This document shows, in pieces, positions 43,490 to 54,219 of a DNA stretch of 64,000 nt (its first letter is position 1; each line of letters starts with the position of its first letter). The stretch comes from Isochrysis galbana. Lineage: Eukaryota > Haptophyta > Isochrysidales > Isochrysidaceae. Position numbers and translations under genes: made by a program. Location: assembly GCA_018136815.1 (NCBI GenBank), contig CM030934.1, forward strand, positions 5,219,587-5,283,586, given 5' to 3'. The notes under the pieces are model-generated. The model did not search any database and was not told the DNA's origin. It worked only from the letters and a program-made list of their open reading frames with translations.

Positions 43490-44416
43490 CCTAGATGGGA
43501 AATACGTATTCACCGTATTTGGACGAAGGCCAAATACAGACCGTATTTACCGTATTTGAAACTGCCTCAATATGACCCTCCGTATTTGGACGGTGGCGCA
43601 GGCGCGCGCGTCGAAAGCCCCCACGCCATGATCCTGTTTTGGTCTCATAGGCGGGGGGGGCTAATGGGAGGGTGAGGAGCAGATTATTAGAGAGGAGCTG
43701 TGGGGAAGGAGAGATGGCTGGATAGGGCGCAATACCCATGCGCTAGGCATGGGCAGCGCCGCCACCTCAGGGCATGTCCTCCCTCTGTCCCTCTGTTTGG
43801 TCATATGTTGAGATGTTGAGATGTTTTGTGCCTACAACCTACAACAGAGGACGACGAGGGGGTTTGTGCTGCTTGGGTTAAACGCAGTAGGAAGAGGGAG
43901 TGAGCGAGCAGAGTGAGAGGGGGAGTCAAGTGTTGAATGAAGGCCCATGGATGGCCCATGGCAGGGCACCGAGTTGTAGGTTCCTGTGGTGCACAAGAGT
44001 GGGGTGGGAAGGAGAATTGTGTCACCAATGGGCAATGGGCATTGTTGCATTGTTTGTTTGCGCAATGCAGCACCGCTGCAGCCATGCGCCATGCGCGCAA
44101 CGAGCGCGGATCGCGCGAGGCACGGTCAGGGTTGGGGTTCAGGATGGGGTACACGCTCCATCTACATTCTCACATGCTCTCATCATGATGAGATGATGGG
44201 TGAAGGGGGGGCGGGGGGGAGAGGGCGCTGGCGCTGGCGCTAGGGCAATATATGGCATATGCTGGCGATTGGCGACGGGGGAGGCTTGGGGAATGGGAGC
44301 CCCCTCCCCCCCCCGGTACTGTATTTGGTACCGTATTTGGCTGTATTTGGACGAAGGCCAAATACAGACTGTATTTACCGTATTTGGAAGCCCCCTCACT
44401 GTATTTCCCATCTAGG
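43490..44416. mobile_element. hAT-like non-autonomous transposon (family B, 927 bp)
   Basis: It shares the family B terminus CCTAGATGGGAAATACG, with the inverse at the right end CCCATCTAGG. The target AGCATATA is duplicated exactly (43,482-43,489 and 44,417-44,424). A module GTATTTGGACGAAGGCC followed by AAATACAGA occurs in the same orientation near both ends (about 43,514 and 44,346). The interior (43,600-44,200) is related to 59,925-60,720. No transposase reading frame is present. Confidence 0.92.
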
Positions 44417-45552
<1,136 letters not shown>

Positions 45553-46326
45553 ATGGCCGCCGCGCCCGTGCACGTGGTGGGCAATGGCGAAATGACCGTG
45601 ATGCAGGAGCACGTCATCCTCTCCCCCAGCCGCGTCGGCCTCATCTGGGGCTTCAACGACCTCAAGGGGATGCCGATCGGGCTGATGCCCGACGTGCTCG
45701 TCCAGCGCTGGCACCACGGAGAGTACCCGGAGCCGCCCGAGGGGATCCTCGGCCACCCGCGGCGGGTGCTTCGGGTCGAAGGACCCTGCACGCCCGACCC
45801 CCTCACCTGTATCCACGTCCAAAACCTGACACTATTTCCAGACTGCAACCACACCGACCCATATGGCCTACAAGAGGTGCGAGACAACCCTTCCTCTGGT
45901 ATGATTGCACTCGGATTGCTCGAGAACGATGATAACGTGTCTCGGGTCAACGTCTATGCCATGAACTTCCAGTTCCAGTTTGGCCTCGCCCACTCTCATC
46001 ATGAGAAAGACGTGGCCACGCAATGCTGCACCAAGTGCCGCTTCCACCCTACATACTCACCTTTCTACTTCCCTATTCGGCATATTGACCGGAGATGGCT
46101 GCTGCAGTTTATGGGAATGTATCTTATCCCTCTCGTCGTCGGTGGGACATCGCTGCTGCTGCTGCTGGCTGGTCTGGGCCTATGGTGTTACATGCGACAT
46201 TCTCGAGCGCGTGCGCGCGCCGCTCAGCAAAAAATTGTGTGCGAGGCGGACATGCATATTCACGACCTGCACGACAAGCCTGACGTTCCGTTGGTTTCTC
46301 AGGCGCACGCCTCCTTTGAAATCTGA
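45553..46326 (+). CDS. Single-pass membrane protein of unknown function
   Basis: A 257-residue frame starting MAAAPVHVVGNGEMTV at 45,553, chosen because everything upstream in frame translates a CT repeat. Residues about 1-183 form a soluble domain with four Cys in two clusters (GPCTPDPLTC, CCTKC) and several N-glycosylation sequons (NLT, NHT, NVS), suggesting exposure to the secretory lumen or cell surface. Residues about 184-214 (LLQFMGMYLIPLVVGG and on through LLLLLAGLGLW) form one transmembrane helix. A basic cytosolic tail of about 40 residues follows (HSRARARAAQQK). No cleavable signal peptide is visible, so either insertion depends on the helix or an upstream exon is missing. I recognise no family. 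Confidence 0.7.
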   Translation: MAAAPVHVVGNGEMTVMQEHVILSPSRVGLIWGFNDLKGMPIGLMPDVLVQRWHHGEYPEPPEGILGHPRRVLRVEGPCTPDPLTCIHVQNLTLFPDCNHTDPYGLQEVRDNPSSGMIALGLLENDDNVSRVNVYAMNFQFQFGLAHSHHEKDVATQCCTKCRFHPTYSPFYFPIRHIDRRWLLQFMGMYLIPLVVGGTSLLLLLAGLGLWCYMRHSRARARAAQQKIVCEADMHIHDLHDKPDVPLVSQAHASFEI

Positions 46327-46793
46327 ATTGGATAGCGTGTCTCGGACCTTGCGCTTGACGGCAGCTGTTTGAGCCGTTTGCTCGGCGTTTTCTGAGTGCC
46401 GCATTTAGCAAGCAGAGCAACAATGGTTGCAACGAAAGCATTATGGGCACCATTTGAGCTGGCTTGCTATATTGAGGGAGCTTGCAGGTGGTGATGTACG
46501 AGAGATTCTTCCCGTCAAAATCATGTGTCGTGGTGTTCGTCGCCGCCGTGATGGCGATGGGCCGGCTCGTCCATTACCATGAAACCTTCTAGGCAAGAGC
46601 TAGAATCAGCAGTCGTGTGGGTGCACACATGAAATATGTGCGGATGTGCGGCAGCGCGGAGTGGAGTAGCAGTGGCTGTACTCGGAGAGGTAATGATTAC
46701 TCACGAGAGGTAAAGTAAGTCGGGAAATCTGAAAAGCCAACTAGCCTTTAGGGACAGTGCGAAATTTGCAATGTGCAATGCTGAGGCAGCTGA
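46327..46793. other. Spacer without a recognisable gene
   Basis: Probable 3' untranslated region and intergenic DNA; no repeats or coding potential stood out. Confidence 0.4.
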
Positions 46794-47103
46794 GACCAAA
46801 AGCGTTCAATTATCCCCATCCCTGCTAACACCTTTTGTTGTCACCTGGAGGTTACGTGACACTTCACATGTTGAAACCCACACGTGGTCTGACTCCATTC
46901 CTTCGATTTGAGGCAGGGTCGATATCTCGTTGAAATTCACGTCTCACACACGCTCATTATATTTTTGACAGCATCGGCATCGGATTGCGACCAACCTCAG
47001 TGTGACGTTAGCTAGTGTATTGATGCGGTGTGACGTTAGCTAGTGGTGATTGAACGCTTCTCGCCTCAACGAAAGGGATGGGGATAATTGAACGCTTTTG
47101 GTC
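46794..47103. mobile_element. Small inverted-repeat element with perfect 30-bp ends
   Basis: The first 30 bases, starting GACCAAAAGCGTTCAATTAT, are found perfectly inverted at 47,074-47,103. The left 110 bases are present again at 59,407-59,515. I found no convincing target-site duplication. The core TTGAACGCTTTT also forms the minisatellite at 48.0-48.3 kb. Confidence 0.8.
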
Positions 47104-47104
47104 G

Positions 47105-47549
47105 TCAACGTGACCTGCTATCGTCTCGCATCTTTTGTTGATTCTTACGCGAGACTGACAACACCCTATCCACCAATGTCCTTACATCTTTATTGATATT
47201 ATCATCTAACAGAATCGAATTCAAAGCATTTGGATTATCAATGTTTTCCATTTGGTGTACTAACCCCGCATTTTGTGCAATTTGCTTGAGCTCATCGTAA
47301 TTGACATAACGTTTGAATGATATGTATGCCCTTATGAACCGGCCATATTTGTCATTTGGAAGTTTATTAACGAAGTTTGTGTACAGCTCATACTCTTTGT
47401 CTAGAGAAAGAGCTCGATCAATTTCGAGCTTCCACGCGTGGTTGTCGGCGTGACGGCTTTCAAGGAGGCTTTGGATCGTATCCGGATTTAGTTTTGTTGA
47501 GTAATCTATTCAAAAGATGTTGGTATTTGACATGTTTGTTGTTATTCAT
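47105..47549 (-). CDS. AT-richer reading frame of foreign character, possibly frameshifted
   Basis: On the minus strand the frame from 47,509 to a stop at 47,105 is open for 134 codons without an early ATG. It encodes a soluble, charged, Asn/Lys/Asp/Tyr-rich protein (SLLESRHADNHAWKLEIDRA, ELYTNFVNKLPNDKYGRF, FKRYVNYDELKQIAQNAG). An ATG at 47,549 opens a second, overlapping frame (MNNNKHVKYQHLLNRLLNK) that runs into a stop. One frame change between them would give a single protein, or the junction could be an intron. Codon use favours A/T at third positions, unlike every neighbouring gene. The stop lies two bases outside the adjacent inverted-repeat element. The family is unrecognised; a viral or other horizontally acquired origin is possible but unproven. 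Confidence 0.55.
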
Positions 47550-47936
47550 ATGTAAATATTTTTTTTGGTGTAGCTGTTCCCCGAGCAGTTCCCTGGGCAG
47601 TTCCCTGCAGTGGAGCAGTTCCCTGCAGTCCGCCCCGCCCCCTGCCGCCCCCCTGCCCCCCGCCCCCCTGCCTCCTCTCCCTTCAGAGCCCTCCTCTCCC
47701 TTCAGACCCCAGCCCTCCTCTCCCTTCAGAGCCCTCCTCTCCCCTCTGTCTCCCTCCCCGCATACCAGAATCGCGATGGCCTCCTCAACTGTGAAGCGTC
47801 CTATGGAACCAGACGAAGAGCCCCGTCAAGTGTCACCTCACCTGTCTGGACGTCGCAACGGGAAGCTTCTGTGGGAGTATTGCACTACGAATCAATTCCC
47901 ACCTATAGATAGAGGACTTGGGTCAGGACATCGACA
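47550..47936. other. Spacer with C-rich short repeats
   Basis: Contains AGTTCCCTGCAG and CCTCTCCCTTCAGA phrases repeated several times (47,580-47,750). An open frame through them (MEQFPAVRPAPCRPP) is repeat-derived. Confidence 0.5.
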
Positions 47937-48305
47937 CCCTCTTGCCAAACGAGTGGGTTGGATAGCTACCCTCATGATCCCCACGATCTTCCGCGATTGA
48001 ACGCTTTTCCATGTGTAGGCTGATGGTGATTGAACGCTTTTCCATGCGGTGGGGGTGATGGCGATTGAACGCTTTCCACGTGTAGGCTGATGGTGATTGA
48101 ACGCTTTTCTATGCTGTGGGTGATGGTGATTGAGCGCTTCTCGCCTCGGGATGCAGCATACCCTCTTGCCAAACGAGTGGGTTGGATAGCTACCCTCATG
48201 ATTCCCACGATCTTCCGCGATTGAACGCTTTTCCATGTGTAGGCTGATGGTGATTGAACGCTTTTCCATGCGGTGGGTGATGGTGATGGAGCGCTTCTCG
48301 CCTCA
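47937..48305 (+). repeat. Minisatellite built on GATTGAACGCTTTTCCATG
   Basis: The unit, followed by either TGTAGGCTGATGGT or CGGTGGGTGATGGT, recurs at least seven times with variants. A larger block beginning CCCTCTTGCCAAACGAG (47,937) is duplicated 224 bases downstream (48,161). Confidence 0.85.
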
Positions 48306-48861
48306 CCACCTCTGTCTCCTCTGCATTGCACAGGGGGCACAGCTAGTGGCGCTCTGTCTCTCCCTCCACAACGCGATCGACGCACAGGACGTAATACAAC
48401 TCACAACTCTTGCTGGGAGGGGAGGTGGGGCTCAGGGGTCGAATCCTCGTCGGTCCCTTCCCCCCAGGGATGCTGCCAGCCTCGCCGAAGCCTCATGGCT
48501 CCTGGATCATACCCAGTGCCATGCAGGGCCATCGTGAGCCCCAGAGTCAGCCACACCCCAGCGGCGGCCACGCCCGCCACCCGTCGCTTTCGTGTAATAC
48601 CGGGGGTGGGCCCTCTCATCCGCGGACCACCTTAAGAGGTTAGTCTAAGATACGCTCAGGCTCTAGTTACCCCGAGAGTCCGGCAATCACGTTAGCGTGA
48701 AGCAAGGGCGGCGAGCAGCAGACGGAGCCGTTCAGAGAGAGGGAGAGCAAGATCAAAATTAAAATAGGCGAGAGGAGAGCGGTCGCGAGCGGTGGCGTCT
48801 CTCTGCGCTCTCGGCCGCCGTCTCCTGCCCCTCCCTCCCTCTCTCCTTGCCTCTTCCACAT
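48306..48861. other. Spacer and 5' region of the GABA transaminase gene
   Basis: No supported gene. A GA-rich stretch (48,720-48,780) is followed by a CT-rich stretch (48,815-48,855) directly before the start codon. Confidence 0.5.
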
Positions 48862-50442
48862 ATGCTTTCGTGCGCGCTGATGCGGCGGCGCTCGCACGTG
48901 CTGAGTGGGCGGGCGGCACACGTCCTCGCGCCCATGACCAATCTTTCTGCCGCCGCTGCCCTCCCTCCCCTCCGCCTGGTGCGAGGGCAGGGCATCGTTG
49001 TCTCTGACGAGAGCGGCCGTGACTATATCGAAGCCATGTCAGGGCTATGGTGCGCCGGGCTCGGATGGGCAAACGAGGAGTTGATCGAGGCGGCGACCGC
49101 GCAGATGCGCAGCCTCTCCTACTACCACGGCTTTGCCGACAGACGAGTGCCCGTCGTAGAGCAGCTTGCGTCCACTCTCATCCAGAAAGCGCCACCGCAG
49201 CTCAGGAGCGGCAAGATCTTTTTCGGCCAGAGTGGCTCCGATGCGAACGACACGCAGGTGCGGCTGATTTGGTGCTACAACCACGCACGCGGTAAGCCCG
49301 AGAAGCGCAATTTCATCTCGCGCGAGCGGGGATACCATGGCGTCACTGTCGCAGCAGGCTCGCTCACTGGGCTGCCCTATGTTCATGGCGGCAGCGTCGG
49401 CTCTGGCCTGCCGCTCGACTTTGTGACGCATGTCTCTGCGCCGCATTATCACCGGAATGCGCGACCAGGCGAGAGCGAAGCCGCCTTTGTGACCCGGCTG
49501 GCGGACGAGCTTGAGGCCGAGATCCTCCGGCGGGGTCCTCACACTGTCGCCGGCTTCCTCGCGGAGCCCCTGCAGGGTGCCGGCGGCGTCATCATCCCGC
49601 CGGTGGGGTACCACGCGGCAATGCGCGAGGTGTGCGAGCGCCATGACGTACTGCTGATGGGCGACGAGGTTATCACAGGGCTGGGCCGGACCGGCCACTT
49701 CTGGGGCTGCGAGACGCCAGGAATTGACCAAACGCCCGACCTCATTTCGTGCGCTAAGCAACTTACCTCGGCGTACCTCCCGCTCTCCGCCACCTTTGTG
49801 CCCCAATTCATCATTGATGCCCTCGATGACGCCACCAAGAGATCCGGGATGGTCTTCGGTCATGGGTATACTTACTCCGGTGAGAGCGCGCAGGAGCAAC
49901 GCCTGCGCATGCGCTCAACCACTATCCCCTACGCGCTCTACCACAGTGCGGCCTGACCCTCACCGCGATTCGGCACGCTGCGATATCGGACCAACTCTTG
50001 CTCCTCCCGTGCGCTCGTCCCAGGCCACCCTGTCGCGTGCGCCGTCGCTCTCAAGGTACTTGAGATCTACGAGCGCGACCACATCCTCGATTCCGTCAAG
50101 ACAACGCTAGGACCGCACTTCCAGACACGTTTGCGTGCGCTTGCTGATGCTCACCCAAGCCTCATTGGCGACGTGCGTGGTGTTGGGATGATCGGGGCGA
50201 TCGAGCTGGAGGCCGACACTGCCGCGAGGCGCCAGTATCCCTCCGAGGCGGGTGCTGCTGCCCTCGTCGCCAAGTTGGCCTTGGGCCGCGGGCTCATTGT
50301 GCGACCGTTACCGGGCGACGCGGTGGCGGTCTGCCCGCCCTTGATTTCAACCGAAGCACAGATCGACGAAATCTTCGACCGGTTGCACGAGTCGCTCGAC
50401 GACGCAGAGCGCGAGCTTGTTCACTGGAAAGAGCGCGTCTAG
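48862..50442 (+). CDS. 4-aminobutyrate (GABA) transaminase, plant POP2-like, two exons
   Basis: Exons 48,862-49,879 and 50,024-50,442 are joined over a 144-base GT-AG intron (GTGAGA donor, CCCAG acceptor, phase 1), giving 478 residues, a normal length for class III aminotransferases. The PLP enzyme moves the amino group of GABA to pyruvate or glyoxylate. Visible motifs: SGSDANDTQV followed by RLIWCYNHARGKP (characteristic of plant GABA-T), SRERGYHGVT, AEPLQGAGGVI, MGDEVITGLGRTGHFWG (PLP-contacting Asp) and AKQLTSAYLPL with the Schiff-base Lys near residue 299. FGHGYTYSG is followed across the splice by HPVACAVAL. The N-terminus, MLSCALMRRRSHVLSGRAAH, is basic and free of acidic residues, consistent with a mitochondrial presequence. 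Other omega-transaminases share much of this, so the exact substrate is inferred. Confidence 0.93.
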
Positions 50443-51459
50443 GCACGCGCATGGCGGCTGACAAACCTTCTTGGACAGCACCGATTTAGACCCCGAGCAT
50501 CGGTCCGAGTCGGCTAGCGAAGGCAAAATGCGAGATCCTCGCACATGCTTGCCAACAACTGTGAATCCGATCTGAATCTACTTGTGTAGCCGTCGAAGCC
50601 TACTTTCACCCTAGTTGCACAGTGCGATTGAGAAGCTGACATCAATCTTGCTTATAGAACCACAAAATTCTTCTGAACATGCGATCATAAAAGACACTCG
50701 CTCTCCTGAACCGAGAACCGAGGTGAGAGGTTTTGATGTGCTGAGGGCCTTTTTTGATAGATTGTTGCACACTTGATTGACACTGCTCACGTTGAATATT
50801 AGCAACCATGTGCTGTTTTACTCGTTCCCGACGCGTGAGCATAAGTGCAAAACAAGCGGGGCACACCAGGGACACTGCGCAGATTCGTACCCATCGCCAT
50901 CACGCTTGAATTGTGTCTTGTGACCCGTATCTGCGTACTGCGTACCGCAACGGTTGGACATGCACGTGCTAGGTTATCGGCGGCCCTCGTGCAGCTCGAT
51001 TATCGGGGTGACATACAAAGTAATGATGCAGGACACGAGCTGAGTGGCCCGCTGTGTCGTTGGCGACGAGCCCCCCCCCGACCCCCAACCGCACCATGCG
51101 CGCCCACGTGGTGTTGTGTGTTGTGTGTGCGAGCTGTATGTGTATGTGTATGTGCCGATTGCGCAAGATTGGCGGTCCAGTCGAGCGGTGAGGTCGCGTT
51201 CCGTCGAAAGAGGACCGTGTGAAGTTTTATTTTTATAATCCAATTTAATTTGAAAGATATAACAATAAAATACGAGTTTGAGTTCACAGTTTACAATGGG
51301 CTTAGGCCGAAAACGCTCTGTCGAAAACGCCTCTGTACGATGAATTTATTATTGCGCTCGGTGGGTTAAGTCAAATACCCCACTGTTTACTATGTAATGA
51401 CCTGGGAGAGATGTGATGAGTTGCAATCACTTCGACATGCGCACGGCGTGCACACAAAA
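50443..51459. other. Intergenic region without a recognisable gene
   Basis: Moderately AT-richer, with a GTGT repeat at about 51,115-51,150 and scattered short frames. Nothing supported. Confidence 0.45.
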
Positions 51460-51680
51460 TAAGAAATACTAATATAACTGAGCATTAGTAGTACCACTAC
51501 TCTCACTAGCCCTGGTACTAACACGACAACCCTTAGCGCACCTGCACCTGCGCGTACGCCTCGACGCATGTTGCTGTCACAGATACATACACCTATGCAC
51601 CCCTCTAAATCTCCCCCCTCGCAGCCCCCCGGCTCCCATTCTAACCCCCGACAAGTTAAAATGTAAAATGAGGGAAAACC
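51460..51680 (+). repeat. Dispersed repeat R2, copy 3
   Basis: Same-strand relative of 12,390-12,660 and inverted relative of 14,200-14,420. Here it abuts the repeat that follows. Confidence 0.65.
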
Positions 51681-52610
51681 TAGGGCGATCAAACAAGGGC
51701 TTTTTAACCATTAGTAAGGGCCGGGCTGCATTTTTTGACCGTGGCGCGATGCCCAATAAAAGACCTCCGGGGGGGCTACCTGACGCGACGAAAATCTTCG
51801 CCAAGAAATGGTGCGATCCGCCCCCCCTCTCTCCCCCACTCACGCTCTACCCGTAAAGAATGGGCGGTCGCGCCCGCGGAGGGATCGGTTCCTTCATATC
51901 TAAGCTACATTCGGCATTTGATTCCCGCCCGATGCAGCGCCGTGTCGGGCTGCCGACAGTCCGACCACCCCCTGACCCTCTGGCATCATTGCCCGCGCAG
52001 CCCACCCAGCTCCTCACAGCGCGCGCACGCGGCTACCCTGTCTACCAGAGGCCCTACCCCGACCATCCCGACCCGCCCCTCGCAGGATTCGCCCTCTCTC
52101 GAACTCGGCATCGAGAACCAGGACCAGGTTCTCCGACGCGGCCGTCCACGCGTGGCTGACGAGCCTCCGCGTTGAGGCTGCCTTCGCGGCCCTCCTCTCG
52201 TTGACAGTGCCAGATCCGACGCTGATCAACGTAGTGAGACCCGTTGGTGGCCTCAGGACGGGCCACGCCGTGGCTCATAACGCCAGGGCGAGCAGGAAAG
52301 CCCAAGATCCTGCCAGAGCGCCTCACAGCGCATCTGGCGGGAACCCACCACCCAGAGCAGAAATCATCTTCTGCCGCTGGGTGGTGGGCTTGGCAGGCGG
52401 TATTGGACATCAGCCCATACTGCAAATGACGCGCGACGGCGAAGCGAAAGCGCTCCAGGCATGCGGAGCTCGCGCAGCGAAGGCCCAAACCAGGGTCTTG
52501 GCAATCCTTGACATAGAAGTCCAGGAGAGCCGTAGACCGCGGAGCCGACGCGGTGCCCGTCGACCCCAGGTGGGCAGCTGAGACAGAGGGCCTGTGGCAG
52601 TCAGCCTTTT
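51681..52610 (+). repeat. Dispersed repeat, copy 2 (inverted relative to 2.3-3.1 kb)
   Basis: Plus-strand counterpart of the segment at 2340-3130, including the GGCGCGATGCCCAATAAA and TCTAAGCTACATT-GGCATTT blocks and further downstream similarity to about 52,330. No intact protein. Confidence 0.75.
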
Positions 52611-53690
52611 AGACTGTAATAAGCAACGGCAAAAGCGACGGCGGCGATGGGCCAGTAAGTGGTGGCGGCGGCGGTGGCGGCGCTCCCTCGGCGACGTCAG
52701 ACATCAACATTCAAAGGGGTCTGCAGATGGCTGACTGCGACGAAATTTCGGCGCGCGGTTCGCCCGATTGGCGTGACTGTGCGGGTGGCCCCTGTGTATT
52801 TGGTGTCCGGCGGGGTCACTCATCTGGATGGATTGTCGAAAACGGGCGCGCGGCGCGCCCGGGATCAGTTCGAAGTTGGGCTCTCCGGGCCTCCCTCGGT
52901 CGCCCGTCTGGTGGAACGACAGTTCGAAAGTGGCGTCTGAGTCCATTTGCTGGTCTTCACCTTCAGAGTCAGGCTCCTGAGAGTCGGTTGCGGGCGGTGG
53001 GGAGGTCAGTGTTGCTGGTAGGGGGTGATGAGGAGCCGGGGGGGGTGTTGTTCGTGCGTGTCGTCTGGGCGTTGTGCCTGTCAGTCTCTCTCTATGTGGA
53101 CAGAGTTGTGTGTGCGTATATGGAGTGTTGGTGCTTGTCAGTGTGTGGTGCCCATGAGGGCCACCCAGCCTTGAGCCGCGCCGCCGAGGCGGCGCGGCCC
53201 TGGCCAGGGTGAGAGGGGCCTCTGCCATAAGGCATGCCCATTGGAGCGTCGGTCCTGTCCGCATGATCCTCTTCCTTTGTGGCCTGCAGTCTGCTGCCTC
53301 CCATGGGGGAGGCCAGCATGGCTGCTGTGGGTGGTGTGGCCAGGGCCACGGGCCGTGTGATGCGACGCGGGTCGCACGCACCTGCTCGGCCTCTGAGGTC
53401 TGAGGGTGGGCGCGGTCGCTTCGCCAGCGACTGGTCCATGTGGGCAGGGGGGCCGCCCTCGGTGGGAGGCCCGGGAGAGAGGGGAGTCGCGCCGGCGCGC
53501 TCCATCGCGTCCAACTATAAAGTTAGTTGAGGCTCCCTTGGGGAAACCTAAGGGCGGCTCTCCCCCTAACCCCGACAGTACGGGCCCACCCCGGGGGGTG
53601 TCCGCGATGGAGTGAGGAGGGCGCGAGGCCCTCATTGACCCCCACTTATGAAAGTAGGTTGACGGCGTGCACACGAAAAGGTTTCCAGAC
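52611..53690 (-). mobile_element. LINE-like retroelement fragment (inverted copy)
   Basis: Minus-strand 53,660-53,530 matches the 5' part of the retroelement at 13,467. A minus frame from 53,381 to 52,704 encodes 225 residues rich in Pro, His, Thr and Arg, with an acidic SQEPDSEGEDQQMDSD. The block 52,735-52,860 is shared with 35,290-35,440. No reverse transcriptase is present in this copy. Confidence 0.55.
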
Positions 53691-54219
53691 GCGCGTCTCG
53701 CGTGGGGGCGTATAGCTATACATATACATATATACATATTATATACTACTATATACATATATACATGTACATATTATCCCTTTTCGTCAAGGCGTTCTGA
53801 AGATTCAATAGTAAAATAGTAATAAGTAATAAGGCCTAGTACTAGTAGGTAGTAGTATTAGTATTTTTTTCTCTCGGCTCGCGCACGCGGCTTTGGACCC
53901 AGCCTACTCTCACGCAAGCGTTCCACACCGCCCCCACTCCCCCGGCCCTTCCCTCCCCTTTCCATCTCGGCGACTCCCGCTGTGCACGTGCACTGTACGT
54001 ATAGGGGTAGGGGGATAGATAGGGGCATAAATGAATGAGGACATATGTATAGCCGTCGTAGCGCGGACAAACGCCGGTGGCGCGCATGTTGTTCTGAATG
54101 AGGCTCAATGGCCCACCGCCTATGGCGCTAATGTTTCTCTGGCTCTAGCGACACTCAAACCCAGTTGAACTTGTCGCTTAGGTGGGGATATGCAAGATGA
54201 TAGGAGGATCGGTCCAATG
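53691..54219. other. Spacer with an AT-rich repeat
   Basis: 53,712-53,775 is a TATACATA-type repeat able to form hairpins. The rest, to the end of the next gene, shows no gene. Confidence 0.6.

Noticed and set aside
47377..48000. 207-codon plus-strand frame
   Set aside because: Its first part is antisense to the AT-richer frame and the rest runs through C-rich repeats.
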